Origin: Streptomyces sp. YS415
GTDB taxonomy: Bacteria > Actinomycetota > Actinomycetes > Streptomycetales > Streptomycetaceae
Assembly: GCF_023544665.1 (NCBI RefSeq)
Contig: NZ_JAMJFL010000012.1
Span: 1 to 64,000 of the forward strand
Length of the DNA stretch: 64,000 nt
Direction: 5' to 3'
In this document: positions 14,437 to 24,900 of the stretch, in pieces
How the letters are laid out: each line of letters starts with the position of its first letter
Position numbering within the stretch: position 1 is the stretch's first letter
The notes under the pieces: generated by a model
Database searches by the model: none
What the model was told of the DNA's origin: nothing
The model's input: only the letters and a program-made list of their open reading frames with translations
Made by a program: the position numbers and the translations under genes

Positions 14437-17133
14437 GTGGCGACTTGGCTCTACCGGCTCGGTCTCGGCGCCTACCGCCGTCGGCGGCTCGTCCTGGCGG
14501 CCTGGCTCGCCGTGCTGACCGGTGCCGTCTGCGCGCTGCTCGTCGTGGGCGGCAAGCTCGACAACGCGTTCACGATTCCCGGCTCGGAATCCCAGCGGGC
14601 GCAGGACACGATGGCCAAGGACTTCCCGGCCGCCGCGGGCACCAGCGCCCAGATCGTGTTCACCGCGCCCGAGGGCACCAAGGTCACCGATCCGGCGGCC
14701 TCCCGGGGCATCCAGCGGACCCTCGCCGCCGCGCAGGACGCCCCGCAGGTCGCCGCGGTGATCCCGCCCGACAGGGCAGGGACGGTGACCCCCGACCAGC
14801 GCACGGCACTCGCCCAGGTCACCTACGACGCCGACCGCGCCGACCTGGACGACGGCACGCTCGACACACTGGAGGCGACCACCGCTGCCGCCGAGGAGGC
14901 GGGTCTGGAGGTCTCCGTCGGCGGTCAGGCGTACGGCAGCGGCGTCCTCACCCCCAGCGTCCTCGAACTGCTCGGCGTCCTGGTCGCGTTGGCGGTGCTC
15001 GCCGTCACCTTCGGTTCGCTGCTCGCCGCCGGGATGCCGCTGCTGACCGCCTTCGTCGGCATCGGCACCGGGCTCGCCGGGCTGCTGACCCTGTCCTCCG
15101 GGGTGACGGTGTCGTCGACCGCGCTGAGCCTCGCGCTCATGCTCGGTCTCGCGGTGGGCATCGACTACGCGCTCTTCGTGCTGTCCCGGCACCGGACCCA
15201 GCTCGCCCAGGGCATGACACCGCGCGAGTCGGCGGGACGGGCGGTCGGGACGGCGGGCAGCGCGGTCGTCTTCGCCGGGACGACGGTCGTCATCGCGCTG
15301 GTCGGGCTGCTCGTGGTGCGCATCCCGTTCCTGACGGTCATGGGTCTGAGCGCGGCGGCCACGGTGCTCATCGCCGTGCTGGTCGCGGTGACGCTGCTGC
15401 CCGCCCTCTTCGGCCTCGCGGGGTCACGGCTCGCGCCCCGCCCGGGCTCCCGGGCCGCGCGCCGGGCGGCCGTCGTCTCCGGGGAGGTTCCTGAGGGGGG
15501 CGCGGAAAGGTCCAAGGGGAAGGCCGCGCAGGGGGCCGTTCCTGCGGGGGGCACGGAGGAGGCCAGGGAGAAGGCCGCGCAAGGGGCCATAGCGGAGGGC
15601 ACGCACCGCGCCACGGGAAGGGCCGCGGGAGGGGCTATAGGGGAGGCCTCCGGAAAGGCCGCGAAGGAGACCACGGGAAGGGCCGCGGGAGGGGCTGCAC
15701 AGGAGGCCACGGGAAAGGCCACGGCAGGCGCCGCGAAGGAGGCCGCGGGAGGGGTTTCACAGGAGGCCACCGGAAGGGCCGCGGAGGAGGCCACGGCAAA
15801 GGCCGCGAGCAAGACCGTAGGAGAGGCCGGGGGCAAAATCACAGGGAAGACCGCAGGACAGGTCGGAGGCAAAACCGCAGGGAAGACCGCAGGACAGGCC
15901 GGAGGCAAAACCGCAGGGAAGACCGCAGAAGAGGCCGCAGGCAAGACCGCACACGACGCCCCGGCAAAGGCGTCCGTCATGGGCCGGCGCTGGGCCCGGC
16001 TCGTCACCCGGCGTCCGCTGCTCGTCGTCGTCGGCAGCGTCGCCGCCCTGGTGACCCTGGCGCTGCCCGCCGCCGACCTGCGGCTCGCGCTGCCCGACAA
16101 CGGCACGGCGGCGCACGGCACCTCGCAGCGCGAGACGTACGACAGGGTCGGCGCGGCGTTCGGGCCCGGCTTCAACGGGCCGCTGCTCGTGCTCGCCGAG
16201 GCGGACACCCCCGGGGATACCGGGCAGCAGCAGGCGGCCGCGGTGGCCGGACGGCTGCGGGAACTGCCGGGCGTGGTCAAGGTCGGCCGGCCGCAGTACG
16301 CGCCGGAGTCCGGGCGGGCGGTGATCCAGGTGGTACCGGAGGGCGGACCGCAGGACGAGTCGACGCAGGACCTGGTCGACGCCATCCGCGGCGACGCGGC
16401 CGTCATCGAGCGGGAGACCGGCACCGCCGTGTCGGTCACCGGCACCACGGCGATCGGGATCGACGTCTCCGACCGGCTGACCGCGTCCCTGCTGCCGTTC
16501 GCGGCGGTGGTCGTCGGACTCTGCCTGATCCTGCTGCTGCTGGTGTTCCGCTCGCTGGTCGTGCCCGTCAAGGCGACCATCGGCTTCCTGCTGTCGGTCG
16601 GGGCGTCCTTCGGCGCGGTCGTGGCCGTGTTCCAGTGGGGCTGGCTCGCCGACGCGCTGGACGTGGCCAGGACCGGGCCCGTCGTCAGCTTCCTGCCGAT
16701 CGTGCTGATGGCGGTGCTCTTCGGACTCGCCATGGACTACGAGGTCTTCCTGGTGGCCGGCATGCGCGAGGAGTGGGTGCGCACCGGCCGGGCCGGGGAC
16801 GCGGTGATCGACGGGGCCGGACAGGCCTCACGTGTGGTGACGGCGGCGGCGCTGATCATGTTCTTCGTCTTCGCCAGCTTCGTGACGTCGGAGGACGCCA
16901 TCGTCAAACCCATCGCGTTCTCCCTGGCGTTCGGCGTGCTGGTGGACGCCTTCGTCGTACGGATGACCCTGGTGCCGGCGGTGCTGGCGATGGTGGGGCG
17001 CGGCGCCTGGTGGCTGCCGCGCGGCCTGGACCGGCTGCTGCCCGATCTGGACATCGAGGGCGCCCGGCTGCACCGGCCGCCCCGCACCGGACCCGCTCAG
17101 TCACCGACCGACATCACTGTCGGCGCTGACTGA
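14437..17133 (+). CDS. MMPL/RND-family exporter with repeat-rich cytoplasmic insert
   Basis: 898 residues from the GTG at 14437, preceded by GAGGAG; in-frame codons upstream overlap the operators. Two halves each hold a large external domain and membrane helices, with the MMPL marks GIDYALFVLSRHR, and MDYEVFLVAGMREEW in the second half. Members export lipids or drugs by proton motive force. Between the halves (about residues 349-515) lies an Ala/Gly/Lys/Thr/Glu-rich low-complexity segment that homologues I know have only as a short linker; it ends in three 36-bp tandem repeats. The reading frame is intact on both sides, so the protein is probably functional. The divergent TetR gene and its twin operators indicate substrate-induced expression. 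Confidence 0.9.
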   Translation: MATWLYRLGLGAYRRRRLVLAAWLAVLTGAVCALLVVGGKLDNAFTIPGSESQRAQDTMAKDFPAAAGTSAQIVFTAPEGTKVTDPAASRGIQRTLAAAQDAPQVAAVIPPDRAGTVTPDQRTALAQVTYDADRADLDDGTLDTLEATTAAAEEAGLEVSVGGQAYGSGVLTPSVLELLGVLVALAVLAVTFGSLLAAGMPLLTAFVGIGTGLAGLLTLSSGVTVSSTALSLALMLGLAVGIDYALFVLSRHRTQLAQGMTPRESAGRAVGTAGSAVVFAGTTVVIALVGLLVVRIPFLTVMGLSAAATVLIAVLVAVTLLPALFGLAGSRLAPRPGSRAARRAAVVSGEVPEGGAERSKGKAAQGAVPAGGTEEAREKAAQGAIAEGTHRATGRAAGGAIGEASGKAAKETTGRAAGGAAQEATGKATAGAAKEAAGGVSQEATGRAAEEATAKAASKTVGEAGGKITGKTAGQVGGKTAGKTAGQAGGKTAGKTAEEAAGKTAHDAPAKASVMGRRWARLVTRRPLLVVVGSVAALVTLALPAADLRLALPDNGTAAHGTSQRETYDRVGAAFGPGFNGPLLVLAEADTPGDTGQQQAAAVAGRLRELPGVVKVGRPQYAPESGRAVIQVVPEGGPQDESTQDLVDAIRGDAAVIERETGTAVSVTGTTAIGIDVSDRLTASLLPFAAVVVGLCLILLLLVFRSLVVPVKATIGFLLSVGASFGAVVAVFQWGWLADALDVARTGPVVSFLPIVLMAVLFGLAMDYEVFLVAGMREEWVRTGRAGDAVIDGAGQASRVVTAAALIMFFVFASFVTSEDAIVKPIAFSLAFGVLVDAFVVRMTLVPAVLAMVGRGAWWLPRGLDRLLPDLDIEGARLHRPPRTGPAQSPTDITVGAD
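15832..15939 (+). repeat. Three 36-bp tandem repeats inside the MMPL gene
   Basis: Copies at 15832-15867, 15868-15903 and 15904-15939, encoding the 12-residue units GKITGKTAGQVG, GKTAGKTAGQAG and GKTAGKTAEEAA. The second and third copies are identical over their first 25 bases. The unit length is a multiple of three, so expansions keep the frame. Codons such as AAA, GCA, GGA and GGG are far commoner here than in the flanking gene. Confidence 0.9.
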
Positions 17134-17173
17134 CCGCACGCACGATGTCCTTTCTGACGCCGCCCGAGAGTCG

Positions 17174-18427
17174 TTACGGCTGCTGACTGCGCCGGAATTC
17201 GCCGAGGCGGCCCCGCAACCGCTGCGCCCGCAGCACCAGTTCCAGCTCGAAGCGGCGGTCGGGGTCGTCTATCTCGTCGCCCCACAGTTCGCGGATCTGG
17301 CGCAGGCGGTAGCGGACCGTCTGCGGGTGGACGCCGAGCCGTGCCGCCACCTCGGGGGCGCCGCCCCTCGTCTCCAGCCAGGCCAGCAGGGTCTCGGCGA
17401 GGCGGCGGCCGTGGGTGGGGCCGCAGTGGGCCAGAGGGGCAAGGCAGCGCAGGGCCAGGTCGTCCAGCAGTTCCTCCGGCTGGAGCAGCACCAGCGCCTC
17501 GGTGTGCTCCGTGCAGTACAGCACCTCGCCCGCGGGCAGCAGGCCGCGTTCCATCAGCGCCACCGCCGCCTCCGCCCAGCGCAGCGACTTCGCCGCGTCC
17601 GCCAGCGGGACCGGTGGGCCGATCGCGCCCGACCAGCCGGTCAGCGCCCGGTGCAGCAGCTCCGAGCGGCCCGCGGCGTCCGGTTCGGGGACGACCATCC
17701 GGGGCTGTTCGTACTCCATGTCCAGCAGGACGCCCTGTCCCACCGCCGGCGCCACCGCCTCGCGTGCCGGCCGCAGCAGGACGCCCACCGCGACCTTCCG
17801 GGGCAGCGGCCAGCCGATCCGCGCGGCCCGTTCGGTGAGGGCCTCGGCCGGGTCGCCCCGGTGGTGCTCGGTCAGCAGCAGTTCCATCAGGCGGCGTTGC
17901 AGACGCAGCCGTTCCCCGGCCTGGCGCGCCGCGGCTTCGGCGTAGCCGCGCACCGACTGGTCCACCAGGCCGTCGAGGTACTCGTAGCCCGCGTCGACCA
18001 GTTCGTACATGGCCGGTGGCGGGATCTCCACGCGCTGGCCGATGTCGGCGAAGCGGCGCCAGGCCAGCCGTACCCCCATGCGGTAGATCGCCTGGAGGGA
18101 GTCCAGGCTGCGGCCGTTGAGGCCCTCGCCCCGGCCGAACTCCTGGAAGACGCCGGGCGGGACCCGGGGGCGGCCCTCCGCGGTCTCCAGGTGCTGGACG
18201 AAGACCTCGATCGCCCGGCGGATGCCGATCAGGGCCATCGGCTCGCCCGACTCGTCGAGGACGACCGGGAGATGGGGATACTCGCGGCGGATCTCGTGCA
18301 TGATCTGCTCGGCCAGCTCCGGCGCCTCCGCCATGGCGATGGCCGCGAAGCGGCGCACCTGGAGGCGGGGGACGTCGTGCCAGGCCGAGCGGGTCGAGAC
18401 GGCGTCGGTGCGGGCGGCGGGCGGCAC
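17174..18427 (-). CDS. PucR/CdaR-type transcriptional regulator
   Basis: 417 residues from the GTG at 18427 with AGGGGAG before it. The C terminus is the PucR HTH_30 domain (LETRGGAPEVAARLGVHPQT, VRYRLRQIRELWGDEIDDPD, RRFELELVLRA); the N-terminal part is all-helical like the RsbRD-type domain of this family. Ligand unknown. It starts 3 bp after the stop of the DUF2613-like gene on the same strand, so the two are co-transcribed. It is a candidate regulator for the neighbouring envelope gene cluster, but only by position. Confidence 0.88.
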   Translation of the reverse strand: MPPAARTDAVSTRSAWHDVPRLQVRRFAAIAMAEAPELAEQIMHEIRREYPHLPVVLDESGEPMALIGIRRAIEVFVQHLETAEGRPRVPPGVFQEFGRGEGLNGRSLDSLQAIYRMGVRLAWRRFADIGQRVEIPPPAMYELVDAGYEYLDGLVDQSVRGYAEAAARQAGERLRLQRRLMELLLTEHHRGDPAEALTERAARIGWPLPRKVAVGVLLRPAREAVAPAVGQGVLLDMEYEQPRMVVPEPDAAGRSELLHRALTGWSGAIGPPVPLADAAKSLRWAEAAVALMERGLLPAGEVLYCTEHTEALVLLQPEELLDDLALRCLAPLAHCGPTHGRRLAETLLAWLETRGGAPEVAARLGVHPQTVRYRLRQIRELWGDEIDDPDRRFELELVLRAQRLRGRLGEFRRSQQP

Positions 18428-18430
18428 GGG

Positions 18431-18583
18431 TCAACTCCCCTGGCCGGCTTGCTCGTAGGTGATCAACGGGTTGTTCGGCCGGTCGGGGGTGGCCTCCAGC
18501 AGGGCGACCACGCCGAGCGCGGCTCCCACCGCCAGGGCGGCGGCGAGCGCTACGGTCAGCGCGGCGGCGAGCAGTCTGGACAT
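18431..18583 (-). CDS. DUF2613-like single-span micro-protein
   Basis: 50 residues from the ATG at 18583 (an ATG 30 bp upstream is in frame). One long hydrophobic helix (LAAALTVALAAALAVGAALG) spans residues 4-31, with a short polar tail ending NPLITYEQAGQGS. This layout matches the DUF2613 family of ~50-residue actinobacterial membrane peptides; the mycobacterial member lies next to aftD. Here it is divergent from a DUF3068 gene and 3 kb from an AftD-like gene, which supports the assignment by context. Function unknown. Confidence 0.65.
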   Translation of the reverse strand: MSRLLAAALTVALAAALAVGAALGVVALLEATPDRPNNPLITYEQAGQGS

Positions 18584-18697
18584 CTCGGGGTCAGCCTCTC
18601 TGTACGGCCGCATCGGTCAGCGGCTCGTCGCGGCCGCTGTCGGTCGCCCCACCCGGGCTTCCCGTCCCTGACTGTCCGCCCCAGTGTCGACACGACA

Positions 18698-18726
18698 TTG
18701 ACACTCCGTCAAGGGGCGCCTACGGT
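18698..18726 (+). promoter_or_regulatory. Promoter of the DUF3068 gene
   Basis: TTGACA (18698-18703), 17 bp, TACGGT (18721-18726): an excellent match to the vegetative sigma (HrdB) consensus, with a 55-base leader to the DUF3068 start. Confidence 0.7.
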
Positions 18727-18781
18727 TCCCGGCCCATAGAGCGGCCCGAACTCCGCCACCACACCTCCCTGGAGTGCCCGG

Positions 18782-19756
18782 ATGCGCCGAACCGCCTCAC
18801 CCCTGTCCCTGATCCTGCTGGGTCTCGGCACGTTTCTGCTGGTCCTGGCACCCATGCTCGCCTGGTACGTCGAGCCACGGGCCGCCGTGAATCCCATCGA
18901 CATCGACACCACCGCCGTCTACAAGGGCACCGGCAGCGTCTTCGACACCGAGAAGATCGAGACCGTGCCGGACCGGACCATCACCGTCACCCAGCGGGTG
19001 CGGGGAAATGTTGCGGAGAGTGAGGAGAGCGGGAACGCCGTCTGGGACGTGATCACGACGGTGGACACCGACAAGTCACTGCCCGCGGCGGACCCGTACG
19101 ACGCGCTGGACTACGTACCGCACCGCTGGGTGATGGACCGGAAGACCACCAGGCCGGTGCACTGCTGCGAGGAGAAGCCGTACATCGAGGGCGAGGCCTA
19201 TCTGAAGTTCCCCTTCGACGTGCAGAAGCGGGACTACCGGTGGTGGGACAACACCCTCGGCGGGACGATCACGATGAGTTACCGGGGTACCAAGAAGATC
19301 CAGGGGTACACCGGTTACCGGTTCACCGGGTCGGTGCCGGCCACTCGGACCGGCACACGGCTGGTGCCCGGTCGGCTCGTCGACGTGGACGCCTCCCAGG
19401 TACTGGCCGAGGAGTGGTACGCCAACCACGGCGTCGAGCTGGTGGTCGACCAGGCCACGGGCCGGGTGCTGTATGCCCAGACCGGTCCCCGGCGCACCCT
19501 GCGCGCGCCGGGCGGCGAGAAGGACGAGGCGGTCCTGCTGGACAGCGAGAAGATCGCGTTCACCACCGAGACGCAGAAGGAGGCGGTCTCGCAGGCCGAG
19601 GACGACAGCGGCCGACTCCGCCTGGTGGGGCAGACGTTGCCCATCGGGGCGGGTGTGGTGGGATTCGTCCTCGCCGCGGTGGGGGGCGCTTTGGTGGTAC
19701 GCGGGAGGCGTGATCCCGGTTCACCCGAGTTGTCCCAGCCGCCCCTCACGATGTGA
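18782..19756 (+). CDS. DUF3068 (PorA-like) membrane-anchored protein
   Basis: 324 residues: an N-terminal helix (LSLILLGLGTFLLVLAPMLA), a ~260-residue external domain and a C-terminal helix (LPIGAGVVGFVLAAVGGALV). Family marks include WYVEPRAAVNPIDIDTTAVY, DYVPHRWVMDRKT with a Cys-Cys pair after it, and the GYTGYRFTGSVPATRTGTRL region. DUF3068/PF11271 is an actinobacterial envelope family of unknown function; mycobacteria have it beside a glycosyltransferase and a methyltransferase gene, as here. ATG has a GGAG site. Confidence 0.88.
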   Translation: MRRTASPLSLILLGLGTFLLVLAPMLAWYVEPRAAVNPIDIDTTAVYKGTGSVFDTEKIETVPDRTITVTQRVRGNVAESEESGNAVWDVITTVDTDKSLPAADPYDALDYVPHRWVMDRKTTRPVHCCEEKPYIEGEAYLKFPFDVQKRDYRWWDNTLGGTITMSYRGTKKIQGYTGYRFTGSVPATRTGTRLVPGRLVDVDASQVLAEEWYANHGVELVVDQATGRVLYAQTGPRRTLRAPGGEKDEAVLLDSEKIAFTTETQKEAVSQAEDDSGRLRLVGQTLPIGAGVVGFVLAAVGGALVVRGRRDPGSPELSQPPLTM

Positions 19757-19981
19757 CATTACGTCAGCTCTAATAAAGCCCGAAATTGTCACTTGGGTGA
19801 GTAGCCGTGACGAACGGCGAAGCGAAAACTGTCCAACCCACCCGAGCACAACCCGTCCACAGCCGTCTCCCAGAAAGCTCCCGGTTCCCCCACAGCACCA
19901 TCCAGCTCGCCCCAGCCGTATTCATTCGGCGCACTCTTCCCCCACGCTGAGTTCCGCACCCCGAGACATGTTGGAGCACCC

Positions 19982-21133
19982 ATGCCCCAGCACGTGCCGT
20001 CCCCGCTGCGTGCCTCGTTCCCCACGGTGCCGCAGCACCCTCCGGCGCTCCCCCCACAGCCGCGCCGAATCGTTTTCCTCGCCCACCGAGACCTCGGCAA
20101 CCGGTCCGCCGGAGGCTCCGAACTGCTCGTGGACCGCCTCGCCGACGGTCTGACCCGCCTCGGCCACGAGGTCACCCTGCTCTGCGGCGGCCCCGCCGCC
20201 TACCGCGACTACCGGGTCGTCTCCGCGGGCGGTGCCTACGGCCACTACCTGCGCGCCCGCTCCGCCTTCACCCGCCAGGTCGGCGAGACCGACCTGCTGG
20301 TCGAGGTCTGCAACGGAGTGCCCTACCTGGCTCCCCTGTGGCACCGCGGCCCCACGCTCTGCCTGGTCAACCATGTGCACACCGACCTGTGGCGGATGCG
20401 GTTCGGCGGGCCCCTGGCCCCGGCCGCCCGCATCGGGCGACGACTGGAGCACTGGGCACTGACCGGTGCCCAGCAGCGCAGTCTGCTGGTCGCGGTCTCC
20501 CCGTCCACGGCCCACGCGCTGCGCGCGATAGGAGTCGAGCGGGACCGGATACGGCTCGTCCACAACGGTGTGGAGGAACCGGGCCCACTCGCCGACCGCT
20601 CCTCCGAGCCGCTGTTCGTGGCGGTGGGGCGGCTCGTCGAGTACAAGCGGATCGATCTGCTCCTGCGGTTGTGGGAGCGGGTGCGGCCGGTCACCGGCGG
20701 CCGGCTCGTCATCGTCGGGGACGGCCCCGAGCGGCGGCGGCTGGAACAGCTCGCCGGCCCAGGCGTCAAGTTCACCGGCCATGTGACCGAGGCCGAGAAG
20801 CACCGGCTGCTGTGCGCGGCCTGGCTGCTGCTGCATCCCTCCGCCGTGGAGGGGTGGGGTCTCGTGGTGACCGAGGCGGCCGCCCGGGAGACCCCGACCA
20901 TCGCCTTCGACGTACCCGGACTGCGGGACTCCGTGGTCGACGGGGAGACCGGGCTGCTCGCCTCCGGCGAGTCCTCGTTCGCCGCCGCGTGGTGCACCCT
21001 GGCACTGTCCGGACACCGGCGGGAGCTGATGGGCAAGGCGGCGCGGGACCATGCCGCCGGCTACCGGTGGGACCGGACCGTGCGGCAGTTCCGGGCGGTC
21101 GCCGCGGAGGCGGTGCGGGGTTGGGCCTCGTGA
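19982..21133 (+). CDS. GT4-family glycosyltransferase
   Basis: 383 residues, ATG with GGAG before it. A GT-B fold: N-terminal domain with RSAGGSELLVDRLADGLTRL, and a C-terminal nucleotide-sugar domain with LFVAVGRLVEYKRIDLLLRL, VIVGDGPERRRLEQL and the ExxxxxE stretch in PSAVEGWGLVVTEAAARETP. A retaining transferase using a nucleotide sugar; donor and acceptor are unknown. It is the first gene of a run joined by 4-bp overlaps (next: methyltransferase, AftD-like transferase). The 225-bp gap before it suggests its own promoter, but I see no convincing one. Confidence 0.9.
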   Translation: MPQHVPSPLRASFPTVPQHPPALPPQPRRIVFLAHRDLGNRSAGGSELLVDRLADGLTRLGHEVTLLCGGPAAYRDYRVVSAGGAYGHYLRARSAFTRQVGETDLLVEVCNGVPYLAPLWHRGPTLCLVNHVHTDLWRMRFGGPLAPAARIGRRLEHWALTGAQQRSLLVAVSPSTAHALRAIGVERDRIRLVHNGVEEPGPLADRSSEPLFVAVGRLVEYKRIDLLLRLWERVRPVTGGRLVIVGDGPERRRLEQLAGPGVKFTGHVTEAEKHRLLCAAWLLLHPSAVEGWGLVVTEAAARETPTIAFDVPGLRDSVVDGETGLLASGESSFAAAWCTLALSGHRRELMGKAARDHAAGYRWDRTVRQFRAVAAEAVRGWAS

Positions 21134-21930
21134 GACAGCCGCAGTCCGGCGAGGCGCGCCCGGGCGGCGGTGGCCGCACCTCGGACACAGCCCCGCGCCC
21201 CTACGCCAAGGACCCCTCGTTCCGCAGGTCGCTGACGCTCTTCCGGGCCTTCCTCCGGGAACAGCAGGACCCCGAGTCCTGCTACTCCCTGCTGGCCCGG
21301 GACGCCGTCGACCAGGTCGAGGCGTACGACGGATCCGTCGCGGGGCGGACCGTCGTCGATGTCGGCGGCGGCAGCGGGTACTTCACCGAGGAGTTCCGGC
21401 GGCGCGGCGCGCACGCCTACCTCTTCGAACCGGACCTGAACGAGCTCGGCGGCAAGCCGCCCGACGGCAGCGTCGTCGCCGACGGCTATCTGCTCCCCCT
21501 GTACGACCGGGTCGCCGACGTCACCTTCTCCTCCAACGTGCTGGAGCACGTGGCCGATCCGGCGACCTTCCTCAGCGAGCTGATCCGGGTGACCCGGCCC
21601 GGCGGGCTGATCTACGTGTCGTTCACCAACTGGCTGTCGCCGTGGGGCGGGCACGAATGGGCCCCCTGGCACTACCTGGGTGCCGAGCGGGCCCGCGCCC
21701 GCTACCGGCGCCGTACCGGCAGGCCCGCCAAGCACACCCTCGGCGAGAACCTCTTCGCCGTGCACATCGGACCCACCCTGCGGCAGGTCCGCGCCCGCGA
21801 CGACGTCACGGTCGTCTCGGCGCGTTCCCGCTACTGGCCCTTTCTCGCGGAGACCGTCGTCAAGGCGCCCGGCCTGCGCGAGATAGCCACCTGGAACCTC
21901 CTCCTCATCCTCCGGCGGTGTCACCCATGA
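21130..21930 (+). CDS. Class I SAM-dependent methyltransferase
   Basis: 266 residues from a GTG overlapping the glycosyltransferase stop (GTGA); the longer open frame upstream is inside that gene. The SAM-binding motif I is VVDVGGGSGYFTEEF, with YLFEPDL as motif II and TFSSNVLEHVADPATFLSEL as the post-I region; RVTRPGGLIYVSF follows. Methyltransferase_11 type. The AHIGPTL-like C-terminal part (FAVHIGPTLRQVRA) resembles mycobacterial Rv0224c proteins as I remember them. It probably methylates a glycan or lipid intermediate in the pathway of the cluster. Confidence 0.85.
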   Translation: MRQPQSGEARPGGGGRTSDTAPRPYAKDPSFRRSLTLFRAFLREQQDPESCYSLLARDAVDQVEAYDGSVAGRTVVDVGGGSGYFTEEFRRRGAHAYLFEPDLNELGGKPPDGSVVADGYLLPLYDRVADVTFSSNVLEHVADPATFLSELIRVTRPGGLIYVSFTNWLSPWGGHEWAPWHYLGAERARARYRRRTGRPAKHTLGENLFAVHIGPTLRQVRARDDVTVVSARSRYWPFLAETVVKAPGLREIATWNLLLILRRCHP

Positions 21931-24900
21931 CGAGCACGGTCCAGGCTCCTCCCCCGGCAGCCGTATCCACCACCGCGATCATGGCGGGCCCCCCGGAGGG
22001 GCCGCGGTCGCGGCGCTGGCTGCTGGGGTTCTGGGCCGTCGTGTTCGTGCTCCTCCTCGCGGTGCAGCCGGGCCGGCAGACCTTCGACACCAAGCTCGGA
22101 GTGACCGTCGACCCCGGCCGGTTCCTCTCCGACCTGGGGCAGCTCTGGCAGGACCAGGGCAGCTTCGGCGGCATCTCCAACCAGTACAGCGGCTACCTCT
22201 GGCCGATGCTGCCGTTCTACTGGCTGGCCGATCTCGTCCAGCTGCCGGTGTGGCTGGCGGAACGGCTGTGGCTGTCGCTGATCGTGTCCGTCGCCTTCTG
22301 GGGCGCCCTGCGCCTGGCCGAGCGGCTGCGGATCGGCAGCGGCGGCTCCCGGCTGCTCGCCGCCCTGGCCTACGCGCTGTGGCCGGTGTTCACCGTCGTC
22401 GTCGGCTCCACCTCGGCGGCCGCGCTGCCCGGCGCGTTCCTGCCCTGGGTGCTGCTGCCGCTGGTCGACGAGCGGTACAGCGCCCGTGTCGCCGCCCTCC
22501 GCTCGGCACTGCTCATCCCGTTCATGGGCGGCGTCAACGCGGCCTCGACCCTCGCCTCGCTGCTGCCGGTCGGCCTGTATCTGCTGACCCGCCCGCCCGG
22601 ACCGCGGCAGCGCAAGCTGATCGCCTGGTGGGTGCCCGGGGTGCTCCTGGCCACCGCCTGGTGGTGGATCCCACTGCTGCTGCTCGGCGTCTACGGCGAG
22701 AACTTCCTGCCCTACGTGGAGAGTTCGCAGACCACGACCGAGACCATGGCGGCCACCGAGGCGCTGCGCGGGGCCGGGAACTGGGTGGCGTATCTGCACT
22801 TCGGGGACGCCTGGCTGCCGGCCGGCTGGGCGGTCGCCTCCTCGGTGGTGGTGATCGTCTGCTCGGCGCTGGCGGCCGGTCTGGGCCTCGCGGGCCTGGC
22901 CAGACGGGACCTGCCCGAGCGGCGCTGGCTGGTGCTGACCGTGCTGACGACGGCGCTGATCCTGCTCGCCGGATACGGCGGCGCGTTCGGCGCCCCCTTC
23001 CACGGAGTGGTGCAGGACTGGCTGGACGGCGGCCTCGTCCCCTTCCGCAACATCTACAAGTTCCAGACCGGCCTCGCCCTCGCGCTCGTCCTGGGCCTGG
23101 CGCATCTGGTCGGCCTGGCGGCCGAGGCGCCCGGCGCCCGCCCGGCGCCGGGCCGGCGGTTCGCCCCGCTGATCGCGGCCGTGCTCGTGCTGCCGGGCCT
23201 GATGTGGCCGTACCTCAACGGCTCGATCCTGCAGCCGGGTTCGTTCAAGGAGATCCCCGACTACTGGTCGGCCACGGCCGACTGGATGGAGGAGTACTCC
23301 CCGGACGCCCGGGTCCTGGTCGTCCCCGCCACCGCGCACGGCATCTACACCTGGGGCTCCCCCATCGACCAGCCGCTCGACGTGGTCGCCGAGTCCCGCT
23401 GGGCGCAGCGCGACTACGTGCCCTTCGGCACCCCCGGCAACCGGCGCGCCATGGACGCCGTCCAGCAGGCACTGGCCAGCGGCGCGGAAGTGCCGGGCCT
23501 CGCCGACTACTTGAGCCGGGCGGGCATCCACTACGTCATCGTCCGCAACGACCTCGATCCCGACCAGGTCGGCAACGTCCCGACGACGATCGTCAAGCGC
23601 ACCCTCGAACAGTCCGGCTACAAGCGGGTGAAGGGGTACGGGCCCGTCATGACCGGCGGAGTGATCGCACCCGACACCCCGCTCCAGGTGGAGGGCCTGT
23701 ACCCGAGGCAGCGGGCGGTGGAGATCTACCAGCCGCCCCAGGACGTGCCGCGGCCCCGGCAGGCGGCGCTGAGTCCGGTCGCGGACACCGCCGTCGTCTC
23801 CGGCGGCCCGGAGTCGCTGCTGCCGGTCGCCGGTGAGCTGCGCGGCCGGGCGAGCGTGCTGACCGGCGACCACCACCCCGGGCTCGGCACCCCGCCGGTG
23901 CAGGTGATCGGCGACGGACTGCGGCGCGCGGACACCCGGTTCGGCCTGGTCAGCGGCAACACGTCGTACACGTACACCCGGGACGAACGCAACGCGCCGG
24001 ACGCGGCCCAGGACGCGGGCGAGCGACCGCACCAGATCCTGCCCACCGAGGGCCTGGACCACCAGACGGTCGCCGAACTGCGCGGCGCCCGCTCGGTGTC
24101 GGCCTCCTCCTACGGCAGCTGGCTGTTCCACCTGCCGCAGTACGACCCGGTGAATGCCTTCGACGGCAACCCGGACACCGCGTGGGCCGACGGGTCCCAT
24201 GCCTCGCCGGACGGGCAGTGGCTGCGGATCGGGTTCACCGAGGAGTACGAGATGCCGGCCGCGTTCAAGGTGACACCGCTGCCGCAGGAGGGCGTGCGGT
24301 CGGCGCCCACCCGGGTGCGGGTGGAGACCGAGAAGGGCACCAGGACCAGCTATCTGGAGCCCAGCGGCAGGCGGCAGAGCATCAAGGCGCCGGCCGGGGC
24401 CACGGACTGGATGAAGCTGACGATCGTCGACTCCGTGGAGCGCCGCACCGGCCTGAGCGGCGCGGGCTTCTCCGAGATCACCCTGCCGGACGTCCAGGTG
24501 ACCCGGCTGCTCCGGCTGCCCACGGACGCCGAGGACTCCTCCGCCGGCGCCGAAATCATCTCCCTGTCCCGCCCGGCCGACCCCACGGGGCTCTCCGCGA
24601 CGGGCACCGAGGCGGGGCTGCACCGGCGCTTCACCACGGGGACCTCGGGAACGTACGAGATCGGCGCGAGCGCGGTGGCGGTGCCGGGTGAGGCGCTGGA
24701 CCGGCTGCTGTACGAGGTGGCGCCGGAGCAGCAGGACCGGATCGTGGCGACGGCGGACTCGACGGCCCGGCTGGGCGCGGGGCTGTCGGCCCGCAACCTG
24801 ACGGACGGCGACCTGACCACGGCGTGGATCGCGGGCGACCGGCCCACCATCCACCTGACCTGGGAGGGCAAGCAGCCGGTGGGGGAGATCGTGCTGCCCC

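Noticed and set aside
15481..15980. Frameshift or assembly error in the MMPL gene as cause of the odd segment
   Set aside because: The frame is continuous with coherent MMPL sequence on both sides and the repeat units are multiples of three. An error in copy number remains possible.
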